From assembly GCA_910583555.1 (NCBI GenBank), contig CAJTXO010000007.1, forward strand, positions 1 through 64,000: DNA of 64,000 bases. Reading direction: 5' to 3'. Position numbers and translations under genes: made by a program. A model generated the notes under the pieces. That model did not search any database, was not told where the DNA came from, and saw only the letters and a list, made by a program, of their open reading frames with translations. Below, piece by piece: positions 18,172 through 26,062 of this stretch; within the stretch, counting starts at the first letter, position 1; every line of letters starts with the position of its first letter. Source of the DNA: an uncultured Eubacterium sp. GTDB taxonomy: Bacteria > Bacillota > Clostridia > Lachnospirales > Lachnospiraceae.

Positions 18172-19260
18172 ATGAGTGATAAATTAAAAGTAGGTATCCT
18201 TGGCGGTACGGGAATGGTGGGACAGAGATTTGCGTCCCTGCTGGAAAACCACCCCTGGTTTGAGGTGACGGCGATCGCAGCAAGTCCGCGCAGCGCCGGA
18301 AAAACTTATGAGGAGGCGGTTGGCGGCCGTTGGAAGATGCAGACCCCGATGCCGGAAGCAGTAAAAAAGATTATCGTGAAGAATGTAAATGAGATTGAAG
18401 AAGTGAGCAGTGCCGTTGATTTTGTATTTAGCGCCGTGGATATGACGAAAGAAGAGATCCGCGATATAGAGGAGGCGTATGCCAGGGCAGAGGTGCCGGT
18501 TGTTTCGAATAACAGCGCGCACAGATGGACGCCGGATGTGCCGATGGTCGTTCCAGAGATCAATCCGGAGCATTTGGAAGTGATCGAGAGCCAGAAAAAG
18601 CGTCTGGGCACGAAAAACGGGTTTATCGTGGTGAAGCCGAACTGTTCGATCCAGAGTTATACGCCCGCGTTGACGGCCTGGAAAAAATTTGAGCCGACGC
18701 TCGTCGTGGCGACGACGTATCAGGCGATTTCCGGAGCGGGAAAGACATTCAAAGACTGGCCGGAAATGGAACATAACATCATTCCCTATATCGGGGGAGA
18801 GGAAGAAAAGAGCGAGCAGGAACCGCTGCGCATTTTTGGTAAAGTCGTGGACGGGAAGATTGAGAAGGCGCAGTCGCCGCTGATCACATGCCAGTGTATC
18901 CGCGTGCCGGTATTGGACGGACACACAGCCGCTGTTTTTGTGAATTTTGCGAAAAAGCCTACGAAAGATGAACTGATACAGGCATTGACAGAGTTTCGCG
19001 GACTGCCGCAGGAATTGCAGCTTCCGAACGCGCCGAAGCAGTTCATCCAGTATCTTGAGGATGATGACCGTCCGCAGGTAGCGATGGACGTCAACTATGA
19101 AAATGGTTTTGGCGTGAGCATCGGACGTCTCCGCGAGGACACTTATTTTGACTGGAAATTTGTGGGGTTATCCCATAATACCGTGCGCGGCGCGGCAGGC
19201 GGAGCTGTTCTGACCGCGGAGCTGTTGAAAGCGCAGGGATTTATCGCAAGCCGTCAGTGA
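18172..19260 (+). CDS. asd: Aspartate-semialdehyde dehydrogenase
   Basis: 362 residues. It reduces aspartyl phosphate to aspartate semialdehyde for lysine, threonine, methionine and diaminopimelate synthesis. The NADP-binding start is GILGGTGMVGQRF, and the catalytic Cys is in KPNCSIQ (about C158). TYQAISGAGK and the late GAAGGAVLTAELL also fit. The sequence is of the archaeal/fungal-like branch rather than the enterobacterial one. I start it at 18172, 9 bases after GGAGG. It is followed within 75 bases by the Nudix-like gene. Confidence 0.95.
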   Translation: MSDKLKVGILGGTGMVGQRFASLLENHPWFEVTAIAASPRSAGKTYEEAVGGRWKMQTPMPEAVKKIIVKNVNEIEEVSSAVDFVFSAVDMTKEEIRDIEEAYARAEVPVVSNNSAHRWTPDVPMVVPEINPEHLEVIESQKKRLGTKNGFIVVKPNCSIQSYTPALTAWKKFEPTLVVATTYQAISGAGKTFKDWPEMEHNIIPYIGGEEEKSEQEPLRIFGKVVDGKIEKAQSPLITCQCIRVPVLDGHTAAVFVNFAKKPTKDELIQALTEFRGLPQELQLPNAPKQFIQYLEDDDRPQVAMDVNYENGFGVSIGRLREDTYFDWKFVGLSHNTVRGAAGGAVLTAELLKAQGFIASRQ

Positions 19261-19335
19261 AAATGTAAAGGGATGACGAAGACATTGTAGATGTCCAATA
19301 CATCTCTGGCATTATAAAAGAAAAGAGGTATCGAC

Positions 19336-19791
19336 ATGGATAAGTATCGCATACTGGTGAAAGGAATTGTAAAATGTAATGAAAAGTACCTTGTCGTGGA
19401 AAAATGGTACGATGATCGGATTTTTGAACCGTATCAGTGGGAATTTATCGACGGCGAGATGGCCTTTTCGGAGACGCCGGAAAAGGCGGTGCAGCGGATC
19501 GTAGAGGAAAAGACCGGCCTGACTGTTCAGGTTGACAAACCTGTCTATACATGGGGATTTACGGCGGGAGAGGTGTGCAGCGTCGGTATTGCGTTTGAAT
19601 GTCTAGCTCAGGTGCAGACTGTTGTGCTGTCCGAGGATCTCAACGACAGCAAATGGGTTTCCAAAGAGGAACTTTCGGAGGTTATTACGAATAAAGCGGT
19701 GCGTGAGGATATTGAGCGCGCAGGGCTTACGAGTAGTTTTGATCTCAATGAATTTGGAGAGGTGGATCTGTTCATTGAACCTATGGATTAA
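19336..19791 (+). CDS. Nudix-domain protein with degenerate Nudix box
   Basis: 151 residues. The fold pattern and a Nudix-box-like segment at about 41-63 (G-x5-E-x7-R-x3-E-x2-G-L) are present. Two of the conserved acidic residues are replaced: the Glu after the box Arg is Ile, and one of the E-E pair is Lys. Nudix enzymes hydrolyse nucleoside diphosphate derivatives using those Glu, so activity is doubtful and a binding role is possible. It overlaps pyrC by 17 bases, which ties it to pyrimidine synthesis. Confidence 0.7.
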   Translation: MDKYRILVKGIVKCNEKYLVVEKWYDDRIFEPYQWEFIDGEMAFSETPEKAVQRIVEEKTGLTVQVDKPVYTWGFTAGEVCSVGIAFECLAQVQTVVLSEDLNDSKWVSKEELSEVITNKAVREDIERAGLTSSFDLNEFGEVDLFIEPMD

Positions 19792-21079
19792 AAATGGCCA
19801 TTTACTGGATCCGGCGGCTGGCCGTGACGAAGTATGTGACCTGTTTATCATGGAGGGAAAGGTGGCCGCTGTCGGAAGCCTTTCTGAAGACGAAAAAAAA
19901 AGTTTTTTCGCGGATGACGTAAAAGAGCTGGACGCATCCGGCAAGTGTGTGATGCCCGGATTTGTAGATCTTCACGTTCATCTGCGGGAGCCGGGCTTTG
20001 AGTACAAAGAGACGATCCGTACCGGAACGAGAGCGGCGGCCAGGGGCGGTTTCACAGCTGTCTGCCCGATGCCGAATACGAAACCTGTCACGGATTGCCC
20101 GGAGATGATCCGCACTGTACTTGCCATCGCGGAAAAAGACAGTCCGATCCATGTCTACCCGGTCGGCGCGGTGACAGTCGGACAGATGGGACAGCAGATG
20201 GCGGATATAGAAGGTATGGTAAAAGCCGGAGCGAAGGCGATCAGTGAGGACGGAAAGAGTGTGATGGACGCTGCGCTTTACCGTGAAGCCATGAAAGAGG
20301 CCGCGCGCCTTTCCATCTCGGTACTGGCGCACTGTGAGGATAAAAACCTTGTGGGCAGAGGCGCGATGAACGCTGGCGCGCAGGCGGAGAAGCTGGGAAT
20401 CGAGGGCATCTCGAACGCCGTGGAGGATGTGATCGTGGCGCGGGATATCCTGCTCGCCAAAGAAACCGGGGCGAAGCTTCATCTGTGCCATTGTTCTACC
20501 AAAGACAGCGTGGAGTTTATCCGGGCGGCCAAGGAAGAAGGACTTCCTGTCACAGGCGAAGTCTGTCCGCACCATTTTACACTGACGGATGCGGACATTT
20601 TGTCGGATGACGCGAATTACAAAATGAATCCCCCGCTTCGAGGAAAAGAGGACGTAGAACGGCTGAAACAGGGACTTTCAGACGGTGTGATGGACGCCAT
20701 TTCCACCGATCACGCCCCTCATGGAGCGGAAGAAAAGGCGCGGTCGATCGCAGAGGCGCCGTTTGGCATCGTTGGTTCGGAAACGGTCTTTTCACTGGCG
20801 GTGACAGAACTCGTGAGGACTGGACTTCTCAGTCCGCTGGAGCTCGTGCGCAAAATGAGCACGAACCCCTGTCAGATCCTTGGCGTTGAGGGCGGCTCGC
20901 TGCAGCCCGGCATGCCGGCGGATATTACGATCGCGGACTTTGATGAAACATATGTGATCAACAGGGAAACGTTTGTCTCAAAAGGAAAAAATACGCCGTT
21001 CCACGGTAGGACAGTGTATGGCGTGATCGAGCATACGATCGTAGCCGGAGAGGTCGTGTATCCATTTGATGAAAACTAG
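19775..21079 (+). CDS. pyrC: Dihydroorotase
   Basis: 434 residues. It closes carbamoyl-aspartate to dihydroorotate. The metal ligands are in DLHVHLREPG (about 65-74), the carbamylated-Lys region, AHCEDK, LCHCS and STDHAPHG. I choose the TTG at 19775, because it gives the family's usual start (NLWIKNGHLLDP) and has GGAGAGG 12 bases upstream; an ATG at 19748 would add nine codons. It overlaps the Nudix-like gene. First recognised member of the pyr cluster here; carAB and pyrB are not in the window. Confidence 0.94.
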   Translation: MNLWIKNGHLLDPAAGRDEVCDLFIMEGKVAAVGSLSEDEKKSFFADDVKELDASGKCVMPGFVDLHVHLREPGFEYKETIRTGTRAAARGGFTAVCPMPNTKPVTDCPEMIRTVLAIAEKDSPIHVYPVGAVTVGQMGQQMADIEGMVKAGAKAISEDGKSVMDAALYREAMKEAARLSISVLAHCEDKNLVGRGAMNAGAQAEKLGIEGISNAVEDVIVARDILLAKETGAKLHLCHCSTKDSVEFIRAAKEEGLPVTGEVCPHHFTLTDADILSDDANYKMNPPLRGKEDVERLKQGLSDGVMDAISTDHAPHGAEEKARSIAEAPFGIVGSETVFSLAVTELVRTGLLSPLELVRKMSTNPCQILGVEGGSLQPGMPADITIADFDETYVINRETFVSKGKNTPFHGRTVYGVIEHTIVAGEVVYPFDEN

Positions 21080-21152
21080 TGTACGTCGCCGTTCATTGTG
21101 AGAGTCAGGAGCGGCAGGGTGCACGGGTAGTCAGGAAGGAGGAGCATACTGG

Positions 21153-22070
21153 ATGATAAATGTATTGGTTGAAAGTATCAAAAAGAAACAGGCGCCGATC
21201 TTAGTAGGACTGGATCCGATGTTAAGCTATATTCCGCAGTATCTGCAGCAGGAAGCGGTCAAAGAGCACGGAGAGACACTGGAAGCCGCCGCGGAAGCGG
21301 TATGGCGTTACAATAAAGAAATCGTTGATGCGATCTGTGATATCGTTCCGGCCGTGAAGCCGCAGTCCGCGATGTATGAACAGTTTGGGATTCCGGGACT
21401 TTCGGTGTTTCAGCGGACCGTCGCGTATTGCAAGGAAAAGGGTCTTGTCGTGATCGGGGATGTCAAGCGGGGCGACATAGGGAGTACGTCGGCGGCCTAT
21501 GCTGCCGGGCATCTGGGGAAGGTGCAGGTCGGCAGCGCAAAGCTTTCCGTGTTTGATGAGGATTTTATCACGGTAAACCCGTATCTGGGAAGCGACGGCA
21601 TTCAGCCATTTATCGACGTGTGCCGCGAGGAAAAGAAAGGGATTTTTATCCTTGTGAAAACGTCAAATCCGTCCAGCGGGGAATTTCAGGACCAGAAGAT
21701 CGATGGAAAACCGCTGTATGAGCTGGTCGGAGAGCATGTGGCGCAGTGGGCCGAGTCGTGTATGGGCGACGCCTACAGCTATGTTGGGGCGGTCGTCGGA
21801 GCTACTTATCCGGAAATGGGAAGTGTTCTGCGGAAGGTGATGCCGAAGTCGTATATCCTCGTTCCGGGGTATGGCGCGCAGGGCGGTACGGCGAAGGAGC
21901 TGGCCCCCTATTTTAATGAAGATGGTTTAGGTGCGATCGTTGCCTCGTCGAGAGGGATCATTGCCGCGTACCGGCAGCCGGCGTATGAAAAATACGGAGA
22001 GCGCGGGTTTGCGGTGGCGGCCAGACAGGCAGCACTTGCCATGAAAGAAGATATAAACAGCATACTTTAA
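21153..22070 (+). CDS. pyrF: Orotidine 5'-phosphate decarboxylase (long type)
   Basis: 305 residues, the longer OMP decarboxylase type common in Clostridia, Bacteroidetes and mycobacteria. It makes UMP from OMP. VGLDP near the N-terminus, VIGDVKRGDIGST (the D-x-K-x2-D catalytic array) and LVPGYGAQGG (phosphate loop) are all present. AAGGAGG lies 12 bases before the ATG. Confidence 0.95.
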   Translation: MINVLVESIKKKQAPILVGLDPMLSYIPQYLQQEAVKEHGETLEAAAEAVWRYNKEIVDAICDIVPAVKPQSAMYEQFGIPGLSVFQRTVAYCKEKGLVVIGDVKRGDIGSTSAAYAAGHLGKVQVGSAKLSVFDEDFITVNPYLGSDGIQPFIDVCREEKKGIFILVKTSNPSSGEFQDQKIDGKPLYELVGEHVAQWAESCMGDAYSYVGAVVGATYPEMGSVLRKVMPKSYILVPGYGAQGGTAKELAPYFNEDGLGAIVASSRGIIAAYRQPAYEKYGERGFAVAARQAALAMKEDINSIL

Positions 22071-22088
22071 TGAAAGAGAGGTTTTATT

Positions 22089-23018
22089 ATGAAAGCAGTA
22101 AAAAAATTGGCTTGTTTGATGTTATGTTTTGCTCTTACCGCAGGATGTCTGATCGGATGTGGAGGTACGGGCGCGAATGATGAGGAGATTCTGACCAGTG
22201 CGCTGAAGAGCATGAATGAGGCGGCAAACTTTGATATGACGGCCAAAATGACCGGAAAAATGTCGGTGAAGATGGGGGATATATCCCAGGACATGGATCT
22301 GAGTACGGATATAAAGGGGACGCAGTTTTTGGATCCTTTGAAGGCAAAAGTGGTGTCTACGGTAAAAACTGCCGGGACAACTGTTGAGACGGAAAGTTAT
22401 GTGCAAAAAGAAGACGACAAATATGTCGTGTACGTAAAAGCAGCAGGTACCTGGGGTAAAATGGTCCTCGGCGATCTTGATCAGGCGATGGCGTCAACGG
22501 GAATGAGTTCGGTCGGTGAACAGCTGAAAGAAGATGTGAGCAGATACACGAAAAAGGATGACGTCGAGAAAGATGGAAAGAAATATCTGGCGTATGAGTA
22601 TACGGTTAGCGGCGATGAGATCAAGGAAATGATGAACAGTGCGACATCTTCCCTGGGATCGATCATGGGCAGCCAGTCCGACAGCGGCGAGATGGAGAAA
22701 ATGCTCAATGATATGGTAAAGGACATCGGGGATATCACGATGACAGTTCTCTTTGACCGCGAGAATAAAGCTGTTTATCAGATCGACTATGACATGACAG
22801 AGATGATGAACAAGATGATGAAATCGCTGATGGATTCTATTTCCAAAATGTCCGCAGAGCAAGGCGGAGAGGAGGCGGCCCAGCTTTCGGCTATGACTAT
22901 GGATGTGACGGAAATGAAGATGGTGTGCAACTATTCGAATTTTGGTTCGGCTTCTGATTTTGAGATCCCGAAGGAAGCGCTTGAGGCAAAAGAGATGGAT
23001 CTCGGCAGCGGGGAGTAA
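22089..23018 (+). CDS. DUF6612-like lipoprotein inside the pyr cluster
   Basis: 309 residues. The signal sequence ends in a lipobox-like LIGCGG, so it is probably lipid-anchored. The rest is a Met/Lys/Glu-rich beta domain resembling DUF6612/LppX-type lipoproteins (ALKSMNEAANFDMTAKMTG at the start of the mature part). Its role is unknown; LppX-like folds carry lipids. It sits between pyrF and pyrK with gaps of 18 and 6 bases, so it must be co-transcribed with enzymes it has no obvious link to. Confidence 0.7.
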   Translation: MKAVKKLACLMLCFALTAGCLIGCGGTGANDEEILTSALKSMNEAANFDMTAKMTGKMSVKMGDISQDMDLSTDIKGTQFLDPLKAKVVSTVKTAGTTVETESYVQKEDDKYVVYVKAAGTWGKMVLGDLDQAMASTGMSSVGEQLKEDVSRYTKKDDVEKDGKKYLAYEYTVSGDEIKEMMNSATSSLGSIMGSQSDSGEMEKMLNDMVKDIGDITMTVLFDRENKAVYQIDYDMTEMMNKMMKSLMDSISKMSAEQGGEEAAQLSAMTMDVTEMKMVCNYSNFGSASDFEIPKEALEAKEMDLGSGE

Positions 23019-23024
23019 TTTCGT

Positions 23025-23870
23025 ATGAGTAAATTGAAATGTAATTGTAGTGTTCGGGAGTCAGTAGAACTGGCTCCCGGCGTGTTCAGTTTATGGCTTT
23101 TGGCTCCGGATATCGTAAGTCAGGCGGTTCCCGGACAGTTTGTTTCCCTGTATTGCGGAGAAAGAGACCGTCTTCTGCCGAGACCGATCAGTATTTGTGA
23201 ACTGGATGCAGGAAAGGGACTTTTGCGTCTGGTGTTCCGTGTCGTCGGTGCGGGAACGAAAGAATTTTCAGCACTTTCGGCAGGCGATACGGTCGAGGTG
23301 CTGGGACCGCTGGGAAATGGGTATGTCAGGGAAGAGGGGGATCCGCTCCTGACAGGCGGGGGCGAATCCCTCCTCATAGGCGGAGGTAAATCCCTCCTCA
23401 TAGGAGGAGGGATTGGGGTTCCGCCGATGCTGGAGCTGGCGAAACAGGCTTCGGTTTCGGGGCATGTAACGGTTGTGCTCGGGTACCGTGATTCCCATAC
23501 TTTTTTAAAGGATGAGTTTGAGAAGTACGGCACGGTTTTTGTGGCGACGGTGGATGGCAGCGTCGGCACTGAGGGTACCGTTCTGGATGCGATTGCCAGT
23601 CATCATATTTGTGATGAAGCAGACGGTGGACGATCGGTCGATACGATCTGTGCGTGCGGGCCGGCGCCGATGCTTCGCGGAGTGAAGGCATTTGGACTCG
23701 AGCGGGGGATCGTTACATATCTTTCACTGGAAGAGAGGATGGCGTGCGGGATCGGGGCGTGTCTCGGCTGTGTATGCCAGACGACGTCGGTCGATCCGCA
23801 TTCGAAAGTGAAGAACGCGCGGGTGTGCAAGGACGGACCGGTATTTTTGTCTACGGATGTAGAGTTTTAG
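23025..23870 (+). CDS. pyrK: Dihydroorotate dehydrogenase B, electron-transfer subunit
   Basis: 281 residues. The FAD-binding domain has RLLPRPISI. The NAD-binding domain normally starts with a single LLIGGGIGVPPML. Here that turn is preceded by two extra copies (LLTGGGES, LLIGGGKS), created by a 24-bp tandem repeat. The [2Fe-2S] ligands are C-x4-C-x2-C (CGIGACLGC) plus a later Cys. PyrK passes electrons from dihydroorotate oxidation in PyrD to NAD. The start lies 6 bases after the lipoprotein gene. Confidence 0.93.
   Translation: MSKLKCNCSVRESVELAPGVFSLWLLAPDIVSQAVPGQFVSLYCGERDRLLPRPISICELDAGKGLLRLVFRVVGAGTKEFSALSAGDTVEVLGPLGNGYVREEGDPLLTGGGESLLIGGGKSLLIGGGIGVPPMLELAKQASVSGHVTVVLGYRDSHTFLKDEFEKYGTVFVATVDGSVGTEGTVLDAIASHHICDEADGGRSVDTICACGPAPMLRGVKAFGLERGIVTYLSLEERMACGIGACLGCVCQTTSVDPHSKVKNARVCKDGPVFLSTDVEF
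23346..23417 (+). repeat. Three 24-bp tandem repeats inside pyrK
   Basis: Units start at 23346, 23370 and 23394. The second and third share CTCCTCATAGG; the first differs at a few bases. The array triplicates the glycine-rich NAD-binding loop in frame (+16 residues over the usual family layout). Confidence 0.9.
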
Positions 23871-23971
23871 ATGTGGAATATGACAGTCAGGACCTGCAGG
23901 CGGGTATGTCAGGGTTTGCAGACCGGGTATTTCAAGGCTTGCAGGGCGAAAACGTCAGAATGAGAGGAAAA

Positions 23972-24047
23972 GTGAAAAAAATTTTCACTCAGCAAGTTTG
24001 TGCGCGCACGCCCAAACTTGTGTGAGGCGCAAAAAGCGTGCGCGCAC
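23972..24047 (+). promoter_or_regulatory. Hairpin-rich spacer between pyrK and pyrD
   Basis: In 187 bases without a gene there are three structures. GTGAAAA/TTTTCAC lies at 23972-23988. CAAGTTTG/CAAACTTG (23993-24020) encloses the palindrome GTGCGCGCAC, which recurs at 24038-24047 just before the pyrD ribosome site. These could form alternative folds and act as a processing or attenuation site. This is inference from base pairing only. Confidence 0.4.
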
Positions 24048-24057
24048 GGGAGGAAAT

Positions 24058-24960
24058 ATGAGTTTAGAAGTAGAATTTGCCGGTGTTTCTTTTAAAAATC
24101 CGGTTACGACTGCATCCGGTACCTTTGGTTCCGGAATGGAATATAGTGAGTTTGTCGCGCTGGACAAACTGGGAGCGGTCACGACGAAAGGCGTGGCAAA
24201 TGTCCCCTGGCAGGGGAATCCGACTCCGCGGGTGGCAGAGACCCATGCTGGTATGCTGAATGCCATCGGATTGCAGAATCCGGGCATTGAGACGTTGATC
24301 GAACGGGATATTCCGTTTCTCCGTGAACATCATGCGAGAATCATTGTCAATGTGTGCGGGCGCTCGAAGGAGGATTATGTCGAGGTAGTAGAGCGTCTGG
24401 CGCAGGAAGATGTGGATATGCTGGAGATCAATATTTCCTGCCCGAATGTGAAAGCGGGCGGAATCGCGTTTGGACAGGATCCGAGCTGCGCCGAAGATAT
24501 TACGAAGGCGGTAAAAGCGGTAGCTAGACAGCCGGTGATCATGAAGCTGAGTCCGAATGTGACCGATATCGCGGAGATGGCAAGAGCGGTCGAGGCGGGC
24601 GGAGCGGACGGCGTTTCGCTGATCAATACGCTGACAGGAATGAAGATTGATGTGGCCAAAAAGACATTTGCGCTGGCGAACCAGACGGGCGGCATGTCAG
24701 GCCCATGTGTGAAGCCGGTCGCCGTGCGCATGGTATATCAGGTGGCACACGCCGTGAAGATCCCAGTGCTCGGCATGGGCGGGATCCAGAATACGGAGGA
24801 CGCGTTGGAGTTTCTTATGGCGGGGGCGACGATGGTCGCTGTCGGCACGGCGAATTTCTTTAATCCGTATGTGACGTCCGAGATCGTGGACGGGCTGAAA
24901 GCTTATGTGGAGAATGAGGGGCTTTCCAGCATTATGGATATTGTGGGGATCGTAGGGTAG
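24058..24960 (+). CDS. pyrD: Dihydroorotate dehydrogenase B, catalytic subunit
   Basis: 300 residues, class 1B. It oxidises dihydroorotate to orotate with FMN and partners PyrK. Visible are NPVTTASGTFGSG, LQNPG, EINISCPNVK, the active-site region VKLSPN-like MKLSPNVTDI, and the FMN-phosphate loop LGMGGIQN. The ATG at 24058 follows GGGAGGAAAT; the frame extends 20 codons upstream with no ribosome site. Confidence 0.95.
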   Translation: MSLEVEFAGVSFKNPVTTASGTFGSGMEYSEFVALDKLGAVTTKGVANVPWQGNPTPRVAETHAGMLNAIGLQNPGIETLIERDIPFLREHHARIIVNVCGRSKEDYVEVVERLAQEDVDMLEINISCPNVKAGGIAFGQDPSCAEDITKAVKAVARQPVIMKLSPNVTDIAEMARAVEAGGADGVSLINTLTGMKIDVAKKTFALANQTGGMSGPCVKPVAVRMVYQVAHAVKIPVLGMGGIQNTEDALEFLMAGATMVAVGTANFFNPYVTSEIVDGLKAYVENEGLSSIMDIVGIVG

Positions 24961-24992
24961 CATAGTGGTAAGGATGGACAGGAGGTGTCGAT

Positions 24993-25211
24993 ATGACAGC
25001 GATTCGACAGGAAGCGATGCAAATGCTGGAACAGGTGCCGGAAGATAAGTTAACATATGTGATCCAGATCATGCAGGGCGTGAATGGTCTTTTGGGGAAA
25101 ACAGAGAAAAAAGTGGTCTTAGATCTGGACCAATTTGTAATGGAAGCTACGGAACGGGGTCAGGATGCGGACAGCTATGTAAGGGAGTTGAGAGATCATG
25201 ACAGATTTTAA
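24993..25211 (+). CDS. Small antitoxin-like protein between pyrD and pyrE
   Basis: 72 residues. The helical start (AIRQEAMQMLEQVPEDKLTY, then VIQIMQGVNGLL) resembles a widespread Firmicutes family of small antitoxin-like proteins; the C-terminal part is acidic. ACAGGAGGTG precedes the ATG. A 15-codon frame starting at 25197 overlaps its end (MTDFKK...), which could be the stub of a deleted toxin. No full partner is present. It may simply be a stable insertion in the operon. Confidence 0.55.
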   Translation: MTAIRQEAMQMLEQVPEDKLTYVIQIMQGVNGLLGKTEKKVVLDLDQFVMEATERGQDADSYVRELRDHDRF

Positions 25212-25260
25212 AAAGGTATTTATTTGGATGATTTGCGATAAATAAGGAGGTTTTTGTTTT

Positions 25261-25938
25261 ATGCAGCAGTACAAAGAAGAATTTATTCATTTTATGGTAA
25301 AATGTGATGTGTTGAAATTCGGGGACTTTACGCTGAAGAGCGGCAGAAAATCCCCGTTTTTTATGAATGCGGGCGCATATGTGACTGGGGCGCAGCTTTC
25401 GAAGCTGGGAGAGTATTACGCGAAGGCGATCTACGACAAGTACGGGGCGGATTTTGATGTGCTGTTCGGGCCGGCGTACAAGGGGATCCCGCTCAGCGTG
25501 GCGACGACGATCGCGTTTGACCGCCTTTATGGAAAGGAGATCCGTTACTGCTCAAACCGGAAGGAAGAGAAGGACCACGGAGATACCGGCATTCTTCTGG
25601 GCAGCAAGATACAGGACGGGGACAGGGTTGTGATCATCGAGGATGTGACGACGTCCGGCAAGTCGATCGAGGAAACTTACCCGATCGTGAAGGCGCAGGG
25701 CGATGTGGAGGTTTTGGGACTGATGGTTTCGCTGAACCGCATGGAAAGGGGAAAGACCGAACAGTGCGCGCTCGATGAGATCAGGGAAGTGTATGGTATG
25801 GAAACCGGCGCGATCGTGACGATGGAGGAAGTCGTGGAATGCCTGTACAATAAGGAGTGTGAGGGCAGGATCGTCATAGATGACGCGATGAAGGAAAAGA
25901 TAGACCGCTACTATGAAGAATACGGCGCGCGTGCATAA
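25261..25938 (+). CDS. pyrE: Orotate phosphoribosyltransferase
   Basis: 225 residues. It joins orotate to PRPP to give OMP for PyrF. The PRPP-binding motif is VVIIEDVTTSGKS (about 123-135), and KSGRKSPFFMNAG and FGPAYKGIPL are typical of the family. AAGGAGG is 14 bases before the ATG. It is the last gene of the pyr cluster. Confidence 0.95.
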   Translation: MQQYKEEFIHFMVKCDVLKFGDFTLKSGRKSPFFMNAGAYVTGAQLSKLGEYYAKAIYDKYGADFDVLFGPAYKGIPLSVATTIAFDRLYGKEIRYCSNRKEEKDHGDTGILLGSKIQDGDRVVIIEDVTTSGKSIEETYPIVKAQGDVEVLGLMVSLNRMERGKTEQCALDEIREVYGMETGAIVTMEEVVECLYNKECEGRIVIDDAMKEKIDRYYEEYGARA

Positions 25939-25948
25939 ACAAACGGAT

Positions 25949-26037
25949 CTGTATAACAGACGGGGTGTATAACAGATGTGGGCTGCTTGGCAGACGGGGT
26001 TGTATAACAAATGGGGCCTGCTTGGCAAATGCAGCCC
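25949..26037 (+). repeat. Imperfect 34-bp tandem repeats and hairpin after pyrE
   Basis: Two copies of a unit GGGGT(T)GTATAACARATG...CTGCTTGGCA (about 25963-25995 and 25996-26030) follow a partial one. GGGCTGC (25980-25986) and a variant in the second copy can each pair with GCAGCCC (26031-26037). This may be a weak terminator for the pyr operon, but it lacks a clear T-run. Confidence 0.55.
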
Positions 26038-26062
26038 GTTGTAATGAGAAATGGAGGAGAGT

